Shown in pieces: positions 17,524-27,000 of a stretch of 64,000 bases of DNA (position 1 is the stretch's first letter; each line of letters begins with the position of its first letter). The DNA comes from Candidatus Edwardsbacteria bacterium. GTDB lineage: Bacteria; Edwardsbacteria; AC1; EtOH8. Made by a program: the position numbers and the translations under genes. The DNA is taken from NCBI GenBank assembly GCA_018821925.1, contig JAHJLF010000075.1, positions 1 through 64,000 of the forward strand, in the 5' to 3' direction. The notes beneath the pieces were generated by a model. That model had not been told where the DNA came from. It did not search any database and saw only the letters and a list, made by a program, of their open reading frames with translations.

Positions 17524-18426
17524 ATGAATAAGAAAATAATATTTACTCTGGCCTGCTTTCTATTAATTGGATGCAATAAAAATTTAAAATACAGGGTTTA
17601 TGACAACAAAGTAAACGTACTTTGTGAAATACCCCTACAAAAAGAGCCATACAATTTGGGCAACATAGTAGCGGATGAATTTGTTTACCCTGAAGGTTTT
17701 GCGGTGGACACCAGCGCTTTATATATATTTGATTATGGAAATGATCGTATCTGCAAAATAGACTGGCAGGGAAATTTCTTGGCTTTTATTAAAAAACAAA
17801 AGAATACCAGCATTTGGTTAAAGCCCGATAAATCAATACAAGTATCATGTTTTGAAAATCTCGTTAACTATTTTAAGAGCACAAAGAAATACGAAAAATT
17901 AATTGAAATAGCAATGAGGTATGACACAATAAAAGAAATAAACAATACACCGTATAGCCCTTCTTATTGGAATATTGACACTAAAAATAATTTATTAAAC
18001 GTATTAGAAGATGGCCATAAACTCATTACATTTGATTTAAAAGGCACCGAAGTTACAACTAAAGAACTATCTCCAAGGTTACCAATAAAAATCACTAAAG
18101 AGGATACAACTGGAGGATATCAACATAAGGTGGTAACTCAAATTACCCTCAATAACCCTACCGACGAAATCGAATACTACTTGGGAAGAACGGGAACAGG
18201 TAATTATATTTTTGCTTCACTTTACGATAGCCAAAAGTTATTTATATTTAATCCGAACGGCATCCTAGATAAAATTGAGGATATAGCGGTGTTTTTAAAT
18301 GAAAGACATTTTATAATTTCTGGTAATTTTCAAGATCCCGGCATAGATTATATTTTACATAACAATAAAATAATAATTAAAGTAACGGGTAATAAAAGTA
18401 TTTTATTTTTAGAATACGAAAGATAA
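17524..18426 (+). CDS. AT-rich lipoprotein, possible beta-propeller
   Basis: A 300-aa lipoprotein: signal peptide followed by lipobox (LLIGC, C19). The body has repeated strand-turn patterns like NHL/6-bladed propeller proteins (FVYPEGFAVDTSALYIFDYGNDRICKIDWQGN), as in the 6-bladed beta-propeller lipoproteins of the Bacteroidetes. The assignment is by pattern only. It is preceded by AAAGGAG and follows tex by 24 bases. Composition is far more AT-rich than tex and yjbQ, which suggests acquisition. Confidence 0.65.
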   Translation: MNKKIIFTLACFLLIGCNKNLKYRVYDNKVNVLCEIPLQKEPYNLGNIVADEFVYPEGFAVDTSALYIFDYGNDRICKIDWQGNFLAFIKKQKNTSIWLKPDKSIQVSCFENLVNYFKSTKKYEKLIEIAMRYDTIKEINNTPYSPSYWNIDTKNNLLNVLEDGHKLITFDLKGTEVTTKELSPRLPIKITKEDTTGGYQHKVVTQITLNNPTDEIEYYLGRTGTGNYIFASLYDSQKLFIFNPNGILDKIEDIAVFLNERHFIISGNFQDPGIDYILHNNKIIIKVTGNKSILFLEYER

Positions 18427-18474
18427 CCCATATAATAAGTTTTTATTCTGGACTGTTTCATAAGGAGTTTATTT

Positions 18475-18894
18475 ATGCAATCATACCGGAAAGAACTTTG
18501 GTTCAACGTCCCCTCCCGCCGGGGGTTCGTGAATATCACCGGACAGGTAAACGAATGTCTTAAAGAAAGCGGGATCAGGGAGGGCTTGTGCCTGGTCAAC
18601 GCCATGCACATCACCGCCAGCGTCTTTATAAATGACGACGAGGGCGGCCTGCACCAGGATTACGAAAAATGGCTGGAATCTTTGGCCCCGCATGAGCCGG
18701 TATCACAATATCTGCATAACCGGACCGGCGAGGACAACGGCGACGCCCACCTAAAAAGGCAGGTCATGGGACGGGAGGTGGTGGTGGCGATCACCAAGGG
18801 AAAGCTGGATTTTGGTCCCTGGGAACAGATATTCTACGGCGAGTTTGACGGAAGAAGAAAGAAAAGAGTATTGGTAAAGATAATTGGAAACTAA
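18475..18894 (+). CDS. YjbQ/UPF0047 family protein
   Basis: A 139-aa protein of the widespread YjbQ family, which has weak thiamine-phosphate synthase activity in some bacteria. It shows the family's conserved parts: [30 protein letters not shown], the [35 protein letters not shown] core and C-terminal KRVLVKIIG. Length is typical. AAGGAG precedes the ATG. It probably shares a transcript with the lipocalin gene that follows after 24 bases. True cellular role is not established for the family. Confidence 0.9.
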   Translation: MQSYRKELWFNVPSRRGFVNITGQVNECLKESGIREGLCLVNAMHITASVFINDDEGGLHQDYEKWLESLAPHEPVSQYLHNRTGEDNGDAHLKRQVMGREVVVAITKGKLDFGPWEQIFYGEFDGRRKKRVLVKIIGN

Positions 18895-18918
18895 TTATAA
18901 AAAATATCGGAGGCAACT

Positions 18919-19455
18919 ATGAATAATATTTTGATCCCATTTGCCTGCTGCATTATGCTGATCACTTCCCCATTGCTGGCCCAGAAGCAGGAACTGCCGC
19001 CGTTGCAGACGGTCCCCAAGGTGGACCTGAACCGCTACCTGGGCACCTGGTACGAGATCGCCACCATCCCCCAGCGTTTCCAAAAGGGCTGCACCGCCGT
19101 CTCCGCCACCTACACTCTCCGGCCGGACGGCAAGATAAAAGTGCTCAACGAATGCCGCAAGGATTCCCTCAACGGGAAATACAAGGCAGCCAAAGGCAAG
19201 GCCTGGGTAGTGGACACGGTATCCAACGCCAAGCTCAAGGTCCAGTTCTTCTGGCCCTTCTCCGGGGCCTATTGGATAATCGAGCTGGACAGCAGTTACC
19301 AGTATGCGGTGGTGGGCCACCCCGACCGTAAATATTTATGGATATTGTCCCGCAGCCGTAAAATGGATGATTCTCTCTACAACGATCTGATGAAGAGGAT
19401 ACAGAACCACGGCTATAATCTGTCCGGGATCATCAAGACATCCCAACCGGAGTGA
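18919..19455 (+). CDS. Lipocalin family protein, Blc-like
   Basis: A 178-aa exported lipocalin. The signal peptide ends near LLAQ (residue 21-22). Lipocalin motif 1 is visible as YLGTWYEIATIPQRFQKGC, followed by AVSATYTLRPDGKIKVLNEC and the later strand YQYAVVGHPDRKYLWILSRS, both typical of Blc/apolipoprotein D types. Such proteins bind fatty acids or lysophospholipids in the envelope. There is no lipobox cysteine at the cleavage site, so it is more likely soluble periplasmic than a lipoprotein. A strong terminator follows. Confidence 0.9.
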   Translation: MNNILIPFACCIMLITSPLLAQKQELPPLQTVPKVDLNRYLGTWYEIATIPQRFQKGCTAVSATYTLRPDGKIKVLNECRKDSLNGKYKAAKGKAWVVDTVSNAKLKVQFFWPFSGAYWIIELDSSYQYAVVGHPDRKYLWILSRSRKMDDSLYNDLMKRIQNHGYNLSGIIKTSQPE

Positions 19456-19463
19456 GGGAACAT

Positions 19464-19500
19464 TAAAAAAAGAGCAGGCATAATCGCCTGCTCTTTTTTT
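19464..19500. terminator. Terminator after the lipocalin gene
   Basis: AGAGCAGGC (19471-19479) pairs with GCCTGCTCT (19486-19494), flanked by A and T runs, so it can act in both directions. Confidence 0.9.
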
Positions 19501-19519
19501 ATTTTTACAAGGAACATCC

Positions 19520-19566
19520 TGTCACCCTGAGAATTGCTACCTGCTTATCAAATTGAACTGGTGACA
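19520..19566. repeat. Dispersed TGTCAC...GTGACA element
   Basis: TGTCACC (19520-19526) and GGTGACA (19560-19566) bound a 47-base element. Related copies are at 27001-27258, 30322-30429, 49720-49753 and 53818-53864. Confidence 0.55.
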
Positions 19567-19573
19567 AATTTTC

Positions 19574-20293
19574 TTATTCCTTATGCACCCGGCCCACCCC
19601 GCTCACATTCTTTGTCACCACCTTGGGGCTTCCCTGATAGCTGACATCACCACTGCCGGCAATGTTGACCGTCAGTTCCTGACTGGAGTTCACCTTGCAG
19701 TCGCCGGCCCCGCTGATAGTTACGAAGGTCTTCTGGCTGGTCAGTTCATAGGTCGAAACATCGCCCGAACCGGCTATGGAAATATTGAAATTATCGGCGC
19801 TGCCTTTGAGTTTGATGTCCCCCGCCCCCCGGATGCTGGCATCAATATCCCGGGCTTCCAGCTCCAGTTCGATATCCCCTGAACCATTGACCACCAGGCT
19901 GAGATCACCGACCTTAAACTTGTTCTGGCCTTTGACATCGGAGGATCCGTTGATGCACAGCTCCTTCAGCTCCGGCAGGGTGACATAGATCTTGCGGGTC
20001 TTGCTTTTGAATACTCCGATCCGTATCTTATGCTTCTTGTCGCTTACCTTAAGCCGGCCGGCCTTGATCTCGGTATCGATCTTCTCCAGCACTTCCGGCT
20101 CGGCCTCTATCCGCAGGCTGTACTCTTTTCCCTGGGTTATGTACAGGTCATAGGCTCCGTTGACCTGTATCTTGTCGAATCCGGAGACATCCCTGTTCTG
20201 GCTGATGGGCTCGCCGGCATAGGCCAGGGCCGAGATCAATGTCAGGCTGACAACAAGCAACCCGACGACCGGTTTGAAATTTAATCCCTTCAT
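19574..20293 (-). CDS. GIN domain (DUF2807) exported protein
   Basis: A 239-aa exported protein with a Sec signal peptide (cleavage near ALAYA). The rest is a DUF2807/GIN domain, a right-handed parallel beta-helix common in Bacteroidetes. It is built of glycine-rich turns repeated about five times (NGSSDVKGQ, NGSGDIELE, RGAGDIKLKG, AGSGDVSTY, AGSGDVSYQ). The N-terminal FDKIQVNGAYDLYITQGKEYSL is the usual domain start. Function in the family is unproven; adhesive or scaffold roles are proposed. GGGAGCGG precedes the ATG. It lies alone between terminators. Confidence 0.88.
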   Translation of the reverse strand: MKGLNFKPVVGLLVVSLTLISALAYAGEPISQNRDVSGFDKIQVNGAYDLYITQGKEYSLRIEAEPEVLEKIDTEIKAGRLKVSDKKHKIRIGVFKSKTRKIYVTLPELKELCINGSSDVKGQNKFKVGDLSLVVNGSGDIELELEARDIDASIRGAGDIKLKGSADNFNISIAGSGDVSTYELTSQKTFVTISGAGDCKVNSSQELTVNIAGSGDVSYQGSPKVVTKNVSGVGRVHKE

Positions 20294-20430
20294 TTTACCG
20301 CTCCCTATAAATATTTGTGGTTGATATCCGTTAAATATTACGAGCCCGATCAGTATAAGGTTTCACTTTGTTACCTTGAGAATTGAAAGTTTTCCAGAAT
20401 ATCTGTTTTTAACAAAATCAAATAATAAAA

Positions 20431-20459
20431 TTGAAATAAACCGGACAAAGTGTTATTAT
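20431..20459 (+). promoter_or_regulatory. Promoter for a leaderless mRNA (GH13 gene)
   Basis: TTGAAA (20431-20436), 17-base spacer, TATTAT (20454-20459), then exactly six bases to ATG 20466. Confidence 0.7.
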
Positions 20460-20465
20460 AATCGT

Positions 20466-23400
20466 ATGTTTTTAAAGGACGCCCCCATATTTGAATTTCA
20501 CATCTCCCGCCGCTGCCGAAAAAAGTACGGCTTCGAGGAGGTCATCTACGGTCTGCACGGCAATGTGATACTTACCGACTTCCCGGCAATACAACGCCTG
20601 GCCGACCGGATGAACCTGGTGCGGGATGCCGGCAATAATCCCCATCTGGCGGTCAAGGCCGCCGAGATAAATATCATCGCCCTGATCGAGGAGATCCTCC
20701 ACCTTGTGGCTGCCGGCTACCGGCGGCAGGTCAACCCCAAAATATTCGAATCGGCCTTAGAAAACCTTTCTGCCGCCATAAAACCAGCCGAAACGGATAA
20801 GTGCCTTAATAATTTTATCGGGTCATTCCCCCCGCTGAAGGTCCTTACAAGCGAGCAGACCTCTTCAGAATATCTTGCCGACAGTAGTGACGGCTACTCC
20901 CACCAGGCGGTTGCTTTGGAGGAGCTGCTGTTCCTGTTCCTGGCTAATGACAACCCCGCCTACCGCCATTACTCCGAACTGTTCGACGATGCATCCCTGC
21001 GTAAAAGCACAAAATATCTTGATGGCATATCCGCCCTGAAAGAATTTTTAAAGACCCAGCCCAAATTCGGGCCGCAAAATCTGGACCTTTTCGAACTATT
21101 GAAATCTCCGGCCCTGGCCAGCCCTTACTCGCTGGCCGGACAGTTGGAATACATCAAAGAGAATTGGAAGGATATCCTCCCGGACGAAATATTCGAAAAA
21201 CTTACCGATAGGATCCTCCGGGCCCTGGATGTATTGAAGGAGGCCGAGCGGTTCCGGGGGTTCGCCCCCGGGCTGGAGCCGTTGCCGGATTATAAAAAGA
21301 TATTCGCCGGGCCGGACGGCTCGCCCGATCACGAGCCTGAAAAATATTCGCCGGATCTGGACTGGATGCCCAACCTGGTGATGATGGCCAAAAACACCTA
21401 CGTCTGGCTGGACCAGTTGTCTAAAAAATACCAGGCCGATATCGGGCGCCTGGACCAGGTGCCCGATCAGGAACTGCAGCTGCTGGCCGAAAGCGGATTC
21501 ACCGGGCTATGGCTGATAGGGGTCTGGGAACGCAGTCTGGCCTCGCAGAAAATAAAGCAGATCTGCGGCAACCCCGAGGCGGTCTCCTCGGCCTATTCCT
21601 TATATGATTACCGGATATCGGACGACCTGGGCGGCGACGGCGCCTATTATAATTTAAAGGACCGGGCCATGGGCCACGGCATCCGGATCGCCGTTGACAT
21701 GGTGCCCAATCACACCGGGATATTCTCCAAATGGATAGTGGAGCACCCCGAATGGTTCGTCCAGCTGAATGATCCGCCCTATCCCGCCTATTCCTTCAAC
21801 GGGCCGGACCTCTCCGGCGATCCAGATATCGGTATCTATATCGAGGACGGTTATTACAGCAAGCGGGATGCCGCGGTGGTGTTCAAGCGGCTGGATAAGC
21901 GAAGCGGCCAGGTGTGTTATATCTACCACGGCAATGACGGCACCCATATGCCCTGGAACGACACCGCCCAGCTGAATTTTCTGCTACCCGATCTCCGGGA
22001 GGCGGTGATCGGCGAGATATTGAGGGTGGCCCGCTATTCCTCGGTGATCCGTTTCGACGCCGCCATGACCCTGGCCAAGAAGCATTACCAACGTTTGTGG
22101 TTCCCCCAGCCCGGCAGCGGTGGCGATATCCCCTCCCGCTCCTGGCAGGGGATGAGCAAGGAGGAATTCGATAATGTCTTTCCCGTGGAGTTCTGGCGGG
22201 AAGTGGTGGAGCGGGTGGCCAAAGAGGTTCCCGACACCCTGCTGCTGGCCGAGGCCTTCTGGCTGATGGAGGGCTACTTCGTGCGCACCCTGGGGATGCA
22301 CCGGGTGTACAACAGCGCCTTCATGAACATGCTCAAGCGCGAGGAGAACGCCAACTACCGAACGATCATCCGGAACCTGCTGGAGTTCGACCCCCAGATC
22401 CTGAAGCGTTTCGTCAATTTCATGAACAATCCCGACGAGGAGCCGGCCGCGGCCCAGTTCGGCAAGGGCGACAAATATTTCGGGGTCTGCGCCATGATGT
22501 CCACCCTGCCGGGCCTGCCCATGTTCGGACACGGGCAGATCGAGGGCTATGCTGAGAAGTACGGCATGGAATACCGCCGGGCCTACTGGGACGAGAATCC
22601 GGATCAGGATCTGATGGACCGTCACCGGCGCCAGATATTCCCCCTGCTGAAAAAACGCTACCTGTTCAGCCAGGTGGATAACTTCGTGCTTTACGATGTG
22701 GCCTCATCCGGCGGACATAACCTGCACGATATTTTCGCCTATTCCAACTCGGCCGGCGGGGAACAGGCCCTGGTAATTTATAACAATCGCTATCAAAGAT
22801 CGGAGGGCTGGGTAAACTGGTCGGTGCTCTATAAAAGATCTGATCAGTCCGAATTGGCTAGGACCAAGCTGGCCGAAAAACTGGGTCTGGCCGGAGACGG
22901 CTGGATGGTCTTTCGCGATATGCTCTCAGGGCTGGAATATCTCCGTCCGGCCAGGCAGATCTGGGATAGCGGGCTTTATGTTCAGCTGAACGGCTTTGAG
23001 TGCCATGTCTTCACAAACTTTTATCACCAGGCCGATCCAACTGGCGAGTACGCAATGCTGGCTGCAAGTCTGAAAGGCCAGGGAACGCCCAGCATCGAAC
23101 GGGTCCTGTGGGAACAGCGGATGGAAGGGCTTCTGGGATCATTTGAAGAACTACTGATCCCCCTGCACAATCCGGCCGGGCTGGCCAAGGCCACGGATGA
23201 TGGTCTGGCAAAGCTGGACCTGGTCCGGCGGACCAGGGAGTCATTACAAAGATTGGTGCCGGAAGCTTCGAAGATATTCGGTTTGCCGGCGGCATCGCTG
23301 CCTGCCCCAGAAGAGCTGGCCGCAGAAATCATCGAACGCTTCCGCTGTTCAACCCTGGCTCCGGTAACGCTTGATAAGCGCCTGTCCGCCCTGCTCTCCG

Positions 23401-23927
23401 CCACCGATAAGGGCGGATTTGATGAGATGGATCTATCTGTCTTTTATGCCTTCCTAGTCTTCCGGCATGTCAATCGGCTGATTCCGCAGCCCCAAGCCCG
23501 TGAACTGCTATGGAACCGCCTGGAGAATGTTCTTGAAAATGGCCGACTGCCTGGCGGCAAGACCTACAGTACGCGCCTGCTTGTAGAGGCACTGTCGGAG
23601 GGGGACTGGGATTGGCCGATAGTCATGAGAGAAAAGCCTGCGCTGAGGAGATTTTTAGAAAGGCCGAAGGTGCTTCAATACCTGGAATGCAACTGGCACC
23701 AGAATGTCCTTTGGTTCAACAAGGAGAATTTTCTTTACCTGGTATTCTGCCTGGCTATGGCCGGCCTGACGTTCGCGCCTGATGGCACCAAGGCCCTCGG
23801 CTACCGGCGAATTTTGGTTTTGATATACCGCACTGCATTAAAAATGGTCAACCTGGCCGAATCATCGGGATACGATTATCACCGCCTGATAGAACTATTG
23901 GAAGGAGAAATCAAAAATGCCCCCTGA
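20466..23927 (+). CDS. Large GH13 alpha-amylase-family protein
   Basis: A 1153-aa cytoplasmic protein (no signal peptide). The start at 20466 is set by the promoter; the longest frame opens at 20376. A GH13 (beta/alpha)8 barrel lies at about residues 330-760. Region I is DMVPNHTG (from residue 410), region II RFDAAM with nucleophile D531, region III LLAEAF with acid/base E596, and region IV FMNNPDEEP with D657. The catalytic triad is therefore complete, but the usual His before the region IV Asp is Pro. About 300 residues before and 390 after the barrel match nothing I know. It overlaps fhs by 11 bases. It probably acts on intracellular alpha-glucan; the exact reaction is unknown. Confidence 0.85.
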   Translation: MFLKDAPIFEFHISRRCRKKYGFEEVIYGLHGNVILTDFPAIQRLADRMNLVRDAGNNPHLAVKAAEINIIALIEEILHLVAAGYRRQVNPKIFESALENLSAAIKPAETDKCLNNFIGSFPPLKVLTSEQTSSEYLADSSDGYSHQAVALEELLFLFLANDNPAYRHYSELFDDASLRKSTKYLDGISALKEFLKTQPKFGPQNLDLFELLKSPALASPYSLAGQLEYIKENWKDILPDEIFEKLTDRILRALDVLKEAERFRGFAPGLEPLPDYKKIFAGPDGSPDHEPEKYSPDLDWMPNLVMMAKNTYVWLDQLSKKYQADIGRLDQVPDQELQLLAESGFTGLWLIGVWERSLASQKIKQICGNPEAVSSAYSLYDYRISDDLGGDGAYYNLKDRAMGHGIRIAVDMVPNHTGIFSKWIVEHPEWFVQLNDPPYPAYSFNGPDLSGDPDIGIYIEDGYYSKRDAAVVFKRLDKRSGQVCYIYHGNDGTHMPWNDTAQLNFLLPDLREAVIGEILRVARYSSVIRFDAAMTLAKKHYQRLWFPQPGSGGDIPSRSWQGMSKEEFDNVFPVEFWREVVERVAKEVPDTLLLAEAFWLMEGYFVRTLGMHRVYNSAFMNMLKREENANYRTIIRNLLEFDPQILKRFVNFMNNPDEEPAAAQFGKGDKYFGVCAMMSTLPGLPMFGHGQIEGYAEKYGMEYRRAYWDENPDQDLMDRHRRQIFPLLKKRYLFSQVDNFVLYDVASSGGHNLHDIFAYSNSAGGEQALVIYNNRYQRSEGWVNWSVLYKRSDQSELARTKLAEKLGLAGDGWMVFRDMLSGLEYLRPARQIWDSGLYVQLNGFECHVFTNFYHQADPTGEYAMLAASLKGQGTPSIERVLWEQRMEGLLGSFEELLIPLHNPAGLAKATDDGLAKLDLVRRTRESLQRLVPEASKIFGLPAASLPAPEELAAEIIERFRCSTLAPVTLDKRLSALLSATDKGGFDEMDLSVFYAFLVFRHVNRLIPQPQARELLWNRLENVLENGRLPGGKTYSTRLLVEALSEGDWDWPIVMREKPALRRFLERPKVLQYLECNWHQNVLWFNKENFLYLVFCLAMAGLTFAPDGTKALGYRRILVLIYRTALKMVNLAESSGYDYHRLIELLEGEIKNAP

Positions 23928-25563
23928 TCTTCTGCCCATCAAACAGGTGGCTGCCGGGTTCGGCATCGCCGAGTCGGAGCTCTACCTTTACGGGCCCCAC
24001 AAGGCCAAGCTGGAGCCTGCGCTGGCCCGGCGCCTGCCGCAATGCTCGACCTGCGGCCGGCTGGTGCTGGTGACCGCCACCACCCCCACCCCGGCCGGCG
24101 AGGGCAAGACCACCACCGCCATCGGACTGTCCATGGCGCTGAACAAGATCGGCCTCAAATCCATCGTTACCCTGCGAGAGCCTTCGTTGGGTCCGGTGTT
24201 CGGCATGAAGGGCGGGGCCACCGGCGGCGGGGCCTCCCGGGTGCTGCCCAGCGATGAGATAGACCTCCATTTCACCGGCGACATCCACGCCGTCACCACC
24301 GCCAACAACCTGCTGGCGGCCATGATCGACAACCACATCCAGCACGGCAATCAGCTGGGCATTGATACCCGCCGCATCGCCTGGCGCCGGGTGATAGATA
24401 TGAATGATCGGGCTTTGCGGGAGATCGTCATCGGCCTGGGAGGCCGCCAGAACGGCTTTGCCCGGGAGGATGCCTTCAACATCTCGGTGGCCTCGGAGGT
24501 GATGGCGGTGCTGTGCCTGGCCGAGGATTTTGCCGACCTGAAGGCCCGGTTGGCCCGGATGGTGGTGGGCTACACCTCCCGCAGCAAACCCGTCACCGCA
24601 GCCGACCTGCGGGCGGTGGGATCCATGGCCCTGCTGCTGAAGGACGCCATCAAGCCAAATCTGGTGCAGACCTCGGAGGGCACCCCGGCCATCATCCATG
24701 GCGGACCATTTGCCAATATCGCCCACGGCACCAATTCCCTCCAGGCCATCCGGCTGGCCCAGGCCCTGTCGGAAATAACCGTCACCGAGGCCGGCTTCGC
24801 CTCGGAACTGGGCGGTGAAAAATTCATGGATTTCGTCTGCCAGGTGGGAAAATTCAATGTGGATGCGGTGGTGCTGGTGACCACCCTGAGGGCCCTGAAG
24901 TATCACGGCGGCGCGGGCAGGGAGAGCCTGGCCGAGAAGAACCTGGAAGCCCTGATCAAGGGCTTTGACAATCTGGACAAGCATATCCAGAACATGCAGT
25001 CCTTCGGGGTTCCGCTGATAGTGGCCCTGAATTACTTCCCGGACAACGATCCCGAGGAGCTGGAGCTTACCCTGAAGCACGTCCGGGCTAAAAACGCCAA
25101 GGCGGTCATCAGCGACCCCTACAACAAAGGAAGCCAGGGGTGCCTGGAGCTGGCCCGCGAGGTGGATGCCGCTTCCCGGACCGGAGCCGTGGTGAAACCG
25201 ATCTACCAACCGGAATGGACCATCGGCCGCAAGATAGAGACCATCGCCACCAGGATGTACGGCGCCGCCCGGATCAATTACACCCGACAGGCCCGCAAGG
25301 ATATCGATCTTTTGAACAAACTGGGATACGGCGGCCTGCACGTGATAATCGCCAAGACTCCCTCCTCCCTGTCCGACGATCCCAGGGCCATCGGCCGGCC
25401 GGTGAATTTCGACGTGGATGTGGATCGGGTCTTCCTGTCGGCCGGCGCCGGTTTCGTGGTGGCGGTCTGCGGGGAGATCATGCTGATGCCCGGCCTGCCA
25501 ACCGAACCGGCCGCCCAGAATATCGATATAGACCAAGAGGGGAACATAACCGGATTGTTCTGA
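23917..25563 (+). CDS. fhs: Formate--tetrahydrofolate ligase
   Basis: A 548-aa enzyme that joins formate to tetrahydrofolate using ATP, giving 10-formyl-THF for purine synthesis or for the Wood-Ljungdahl methyl branch. The P-loop is TPTPAGEGKTTT (residues 56-67). REPSLGPVFGMKGGATGGG, DIHAVTTANNLLAA, EGTPAIIHGGPFANIAHG and ITVTEAGFASELGGEKF are all signature segments. GGAAGGAG precedes the ATG inside the end of the GH13 gene, so the two are coupled, an unusual pairing. No other Wood-Ljungdahl gene is present. A long antisense open frame across this gene is a shadow. Confidence 0.96.
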   Translation: MPPDLLPIKQVAAGFGIAESELYLYGPHKAKLEPALARRLPQCSTCGRLVLVTATTPTPAGEGKTTTAIGLSMALNKIGLKSIVTLREPSLGPVFGMKGGATGGGASRVLPSDEIDLHFTGDIHAVTTANNLLAAMIDNHIQHGNQLGIDTRRIAWRRVIDMNDRALREIVIGLGGRQNGFAREDAFNISVASEVMAVLCLAEDFADLKARLARMVVGYTSRSKPVTAADLRAVGSMALLLKDAIKPNLVQTSEGTPAIIHGGPFANIAHGTNSLQAIRLAQALSEITVTEAGFASELGGEKFMDFVCQVGKFNVDAVVLVTTLRALKYHGGAGRESLAEKNLEALIKGFDNLDKHIQNMQSFGVPLIVALNYFPDNDPEELELTLKHVRAKNAKAVISDPYNKGSQGCLELAREVDAASRTGAVVKPIYQPEWTIGRKIETIATRMYGAARINYTRQARKDIDLLNKLGYGGLHVIIAKTPSSLSDDPRAIGRPVNFDVDVDRVFLSAGAGFVVAVCGEIMLMPGLPTEPAAQNIDIDQEGNITGLF

Positions 25564-25581
25564 TATATGCGGTTGAACAAA

Positions 25582-25614
25582 AGAGGGCTGCCCTTTAAGG
25601 CAGCCCTCTGCTTT
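25582..25614. terminator. Terminator between fhs and the convergent membrane-protein gene
   Basis: AGAGGGCTGCC (25582-25592) pairs with GGCAGCCCTCT (25599-25609), followed by TGCTTTT. It can serve both strands. Confidence 0.88.
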
Positions 25615-25626
25615 TATCTTTATGGC

Positions 25627-26157
25627 TTATTTCCGCGGGGCCGATAATCCCAGAATCACCCCCAATGCCACCGACCACAGGGCGGCCAGACCGATCTGAT
25701 AATCGGTGGGAAGGGAGAAGGTGACGGTGTGGGCCGGGATCCAGAACCACAGCAGGGTCATCCAGGCATTCTTGAGCCCGCTGGTATCCCAGCGCCACAT
25801 TATCAGGTTCTCCTCCAGCCGGTGGAAGAACATCATCTGGGGGCCGAACAGGATGTTGGTAAAAACCGAGACCATCAGAGCCCAGCCGATGGAGCCGTGA
25901 GGCCAATCGGGCAGGAGATTTTGGGATATCAACCCGTCGACAAAAGCCTTCATGCCCACAAAACCGTATTTTATGATCACCCCCAGCAGGGCCCAGGCTA
26001 GTATTTTACCCAAGACTTGCCATAAATTGCCCAAAGAAGATATTTTTCTCTTTCTTATTACCAGGGACAAGATTTCGCCCAGCGTGCCCAGAATGCCGAA
26101 TTGCACCGCCGCCGAAAGCAACCGGTTGTTGCTTACCCATTGAATGTACCAATCCAT
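25627..26157 (-). CDS. Integral membrane protein, possibly Mpv17-like
   Basis: A 176-aa protein with about five hydrophobic segments (residues 14-34, 48-68, 88-112, 130-150, 154-172). The C-terminal part WFWIPAHTVTFSLPTDYQ and the following WSVALGVIL recall the closing signature of the Mpv17/PMP22 family, whose length is similar. The match is by eye and the family is mainly eukaryotic, so this is tentative. AAAGGC precedes the ATG. It follows the IMPase gene by about 20 bases on the same strand and likely shares its transcript. Confidence 0.6.
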   Translation of the reverse strand: MDWYIQWVSNNRLLSAAVQFGILGTLGEILSLVIRKRKISSLGNLWQVLGKILAWALLGVIIKYGFVGMKAFVDGLISQNLLPDWPHGSIGWALMVSVFTNILFGPQMMFFHRLEENLIMWRWDTSGLKNAWMTLLWFWIPAHTVTFSLPTDYQIGLAALWSVALGVILGLSAPRK

Positions 26158-26177
26158 TAAAAAGCCTTTCGCAATCG

Positions 26178-26954
26178 TTACTTGTTTTTCAGAATATCCA
26201 GCATCTGCTTATGTATCTTCCCGTTGGAGGCTAGGCATTCCGGATAATAGATGCTGTAGCGGCCCCCGCTAAAATTAGTTATCCTCCCGCCGGCCTCGGT
26301 GATCATCAATGATGCCGCCGCCGCATCCCAGGGTTTGAGCTTTATCTCCCAGAACCCGTCGAACCGCCCACAGGCCAGGTAGGCCAGGTCGATGGCCGCC
26401 GAGCCCGGTCGCCGGACCGCCTGGGCCCGTTTGATGAACCTTTGGAAATTTTGCAGATTATTTTCCGGGCTGGTGTGGACATCGTAGGGAAACCCGGTGG
26501 CTAAAAGACTTTTGACCAGCTCCTTTTCCGCCGAGACCTTTATTCGCTTTCCGTTCAAAAAAGCCCCCCGCCCCTTGGCCGCGGTGAACAACTCGTTTAG
26601 GTTGGGATTGTATACCGCCCCCGCCTTCACCACGCCATTCTCTTCGAAAGCGATGGACACGCACCACACCGGAAAGCCGTGGGCATAGTTGGTGGTTCCG
26701 TCCAGCGGATCTATTATCCAGCGGCGCTTTGATGCGGTGCGCTGATCCTGGCTTTCCTCGGTCATGATGTCATCACCGGGGAAAGTTTTTCTAATAATGG
26801 AGATTATCAGAGCCTCGGAAGCCTGGTCGGCCCCGGTAACCAGGTCGATGGGGCTTTTGAATTTTACCGATAGCTTCCCCTGGGCCATCTTCATCAGCAA
26901 GGCCCCGGCTTTTTTGGCCGCCATAACGGCGGTCTTTAATTCTTTTTCATGCAT
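26178..26954 (-). CDS. Inositol monophosphatase family protein
   Basis: A 258-aa Mg-dependent sugar-phosphate phosphatase of the IMPase/SuhB fold. Metal ligands are in MTEES (E66) and IDPLDGTTNYAHG (D82, D85), and the second signature WDAAAASLMITEAGG is near the C-terminus. Substrates in the family include inositol phosphate, fructose-bisphosphate and PAP, and cannot be told here. ATG 26954 is preferred over the TTG at 26972 because the latter lies inside the promoter -10. It is the first gene of a two-gene unit. Confidence 0.9.
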   Translation of the reverse strand: MHEKELKTAVMAAKKAGALLMKMAQGKLSVKFKSPIDLVTGADQASEALIISIIRKTFPGDDIMTEESQDQRTASKRRWIIDPLDGTTNYAHGFPVWCVSIAFEENGVVKAGAVYNPNLNELFTAAKGRGAFLNGKRIKVSAEKELVKSLLATGFPYDVHTSPENNLQNFQRFIKRAQAVRRPGSAAIDLAYLACGRFDGFWEIKLKPWDAAAASLMITEAGGRITNFSGGRYSIYYPECLASNGKIHKQMLDILKNK

Positions 26955-26960
26955 GAGACA

Positions 26961-26989
26961 AGTATAATCCAAAGCCTGGCGGATTTCAA
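26961..26989 (-). promoter_or_regulatory. Promoter for a leaderless mRNA (IMPase gene)
   Basis: Minus strand: TTGAAA (26989-26984), 17-base spacer, TATACT (26966-26961), then six bases (TGTCTC) to ATG 26954. Confidence 0.72.
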
Positions 26990-27000
26990 ATAAAATTCAC

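Noticed and set aside
23911-25536. 541-aa antisense open frame opposite fhs
   Set aside because: It has no recognisable motif, is rich in His/Gln/Gly as expected for the complement of a GC-rich gene, and overlaps fhs fully.
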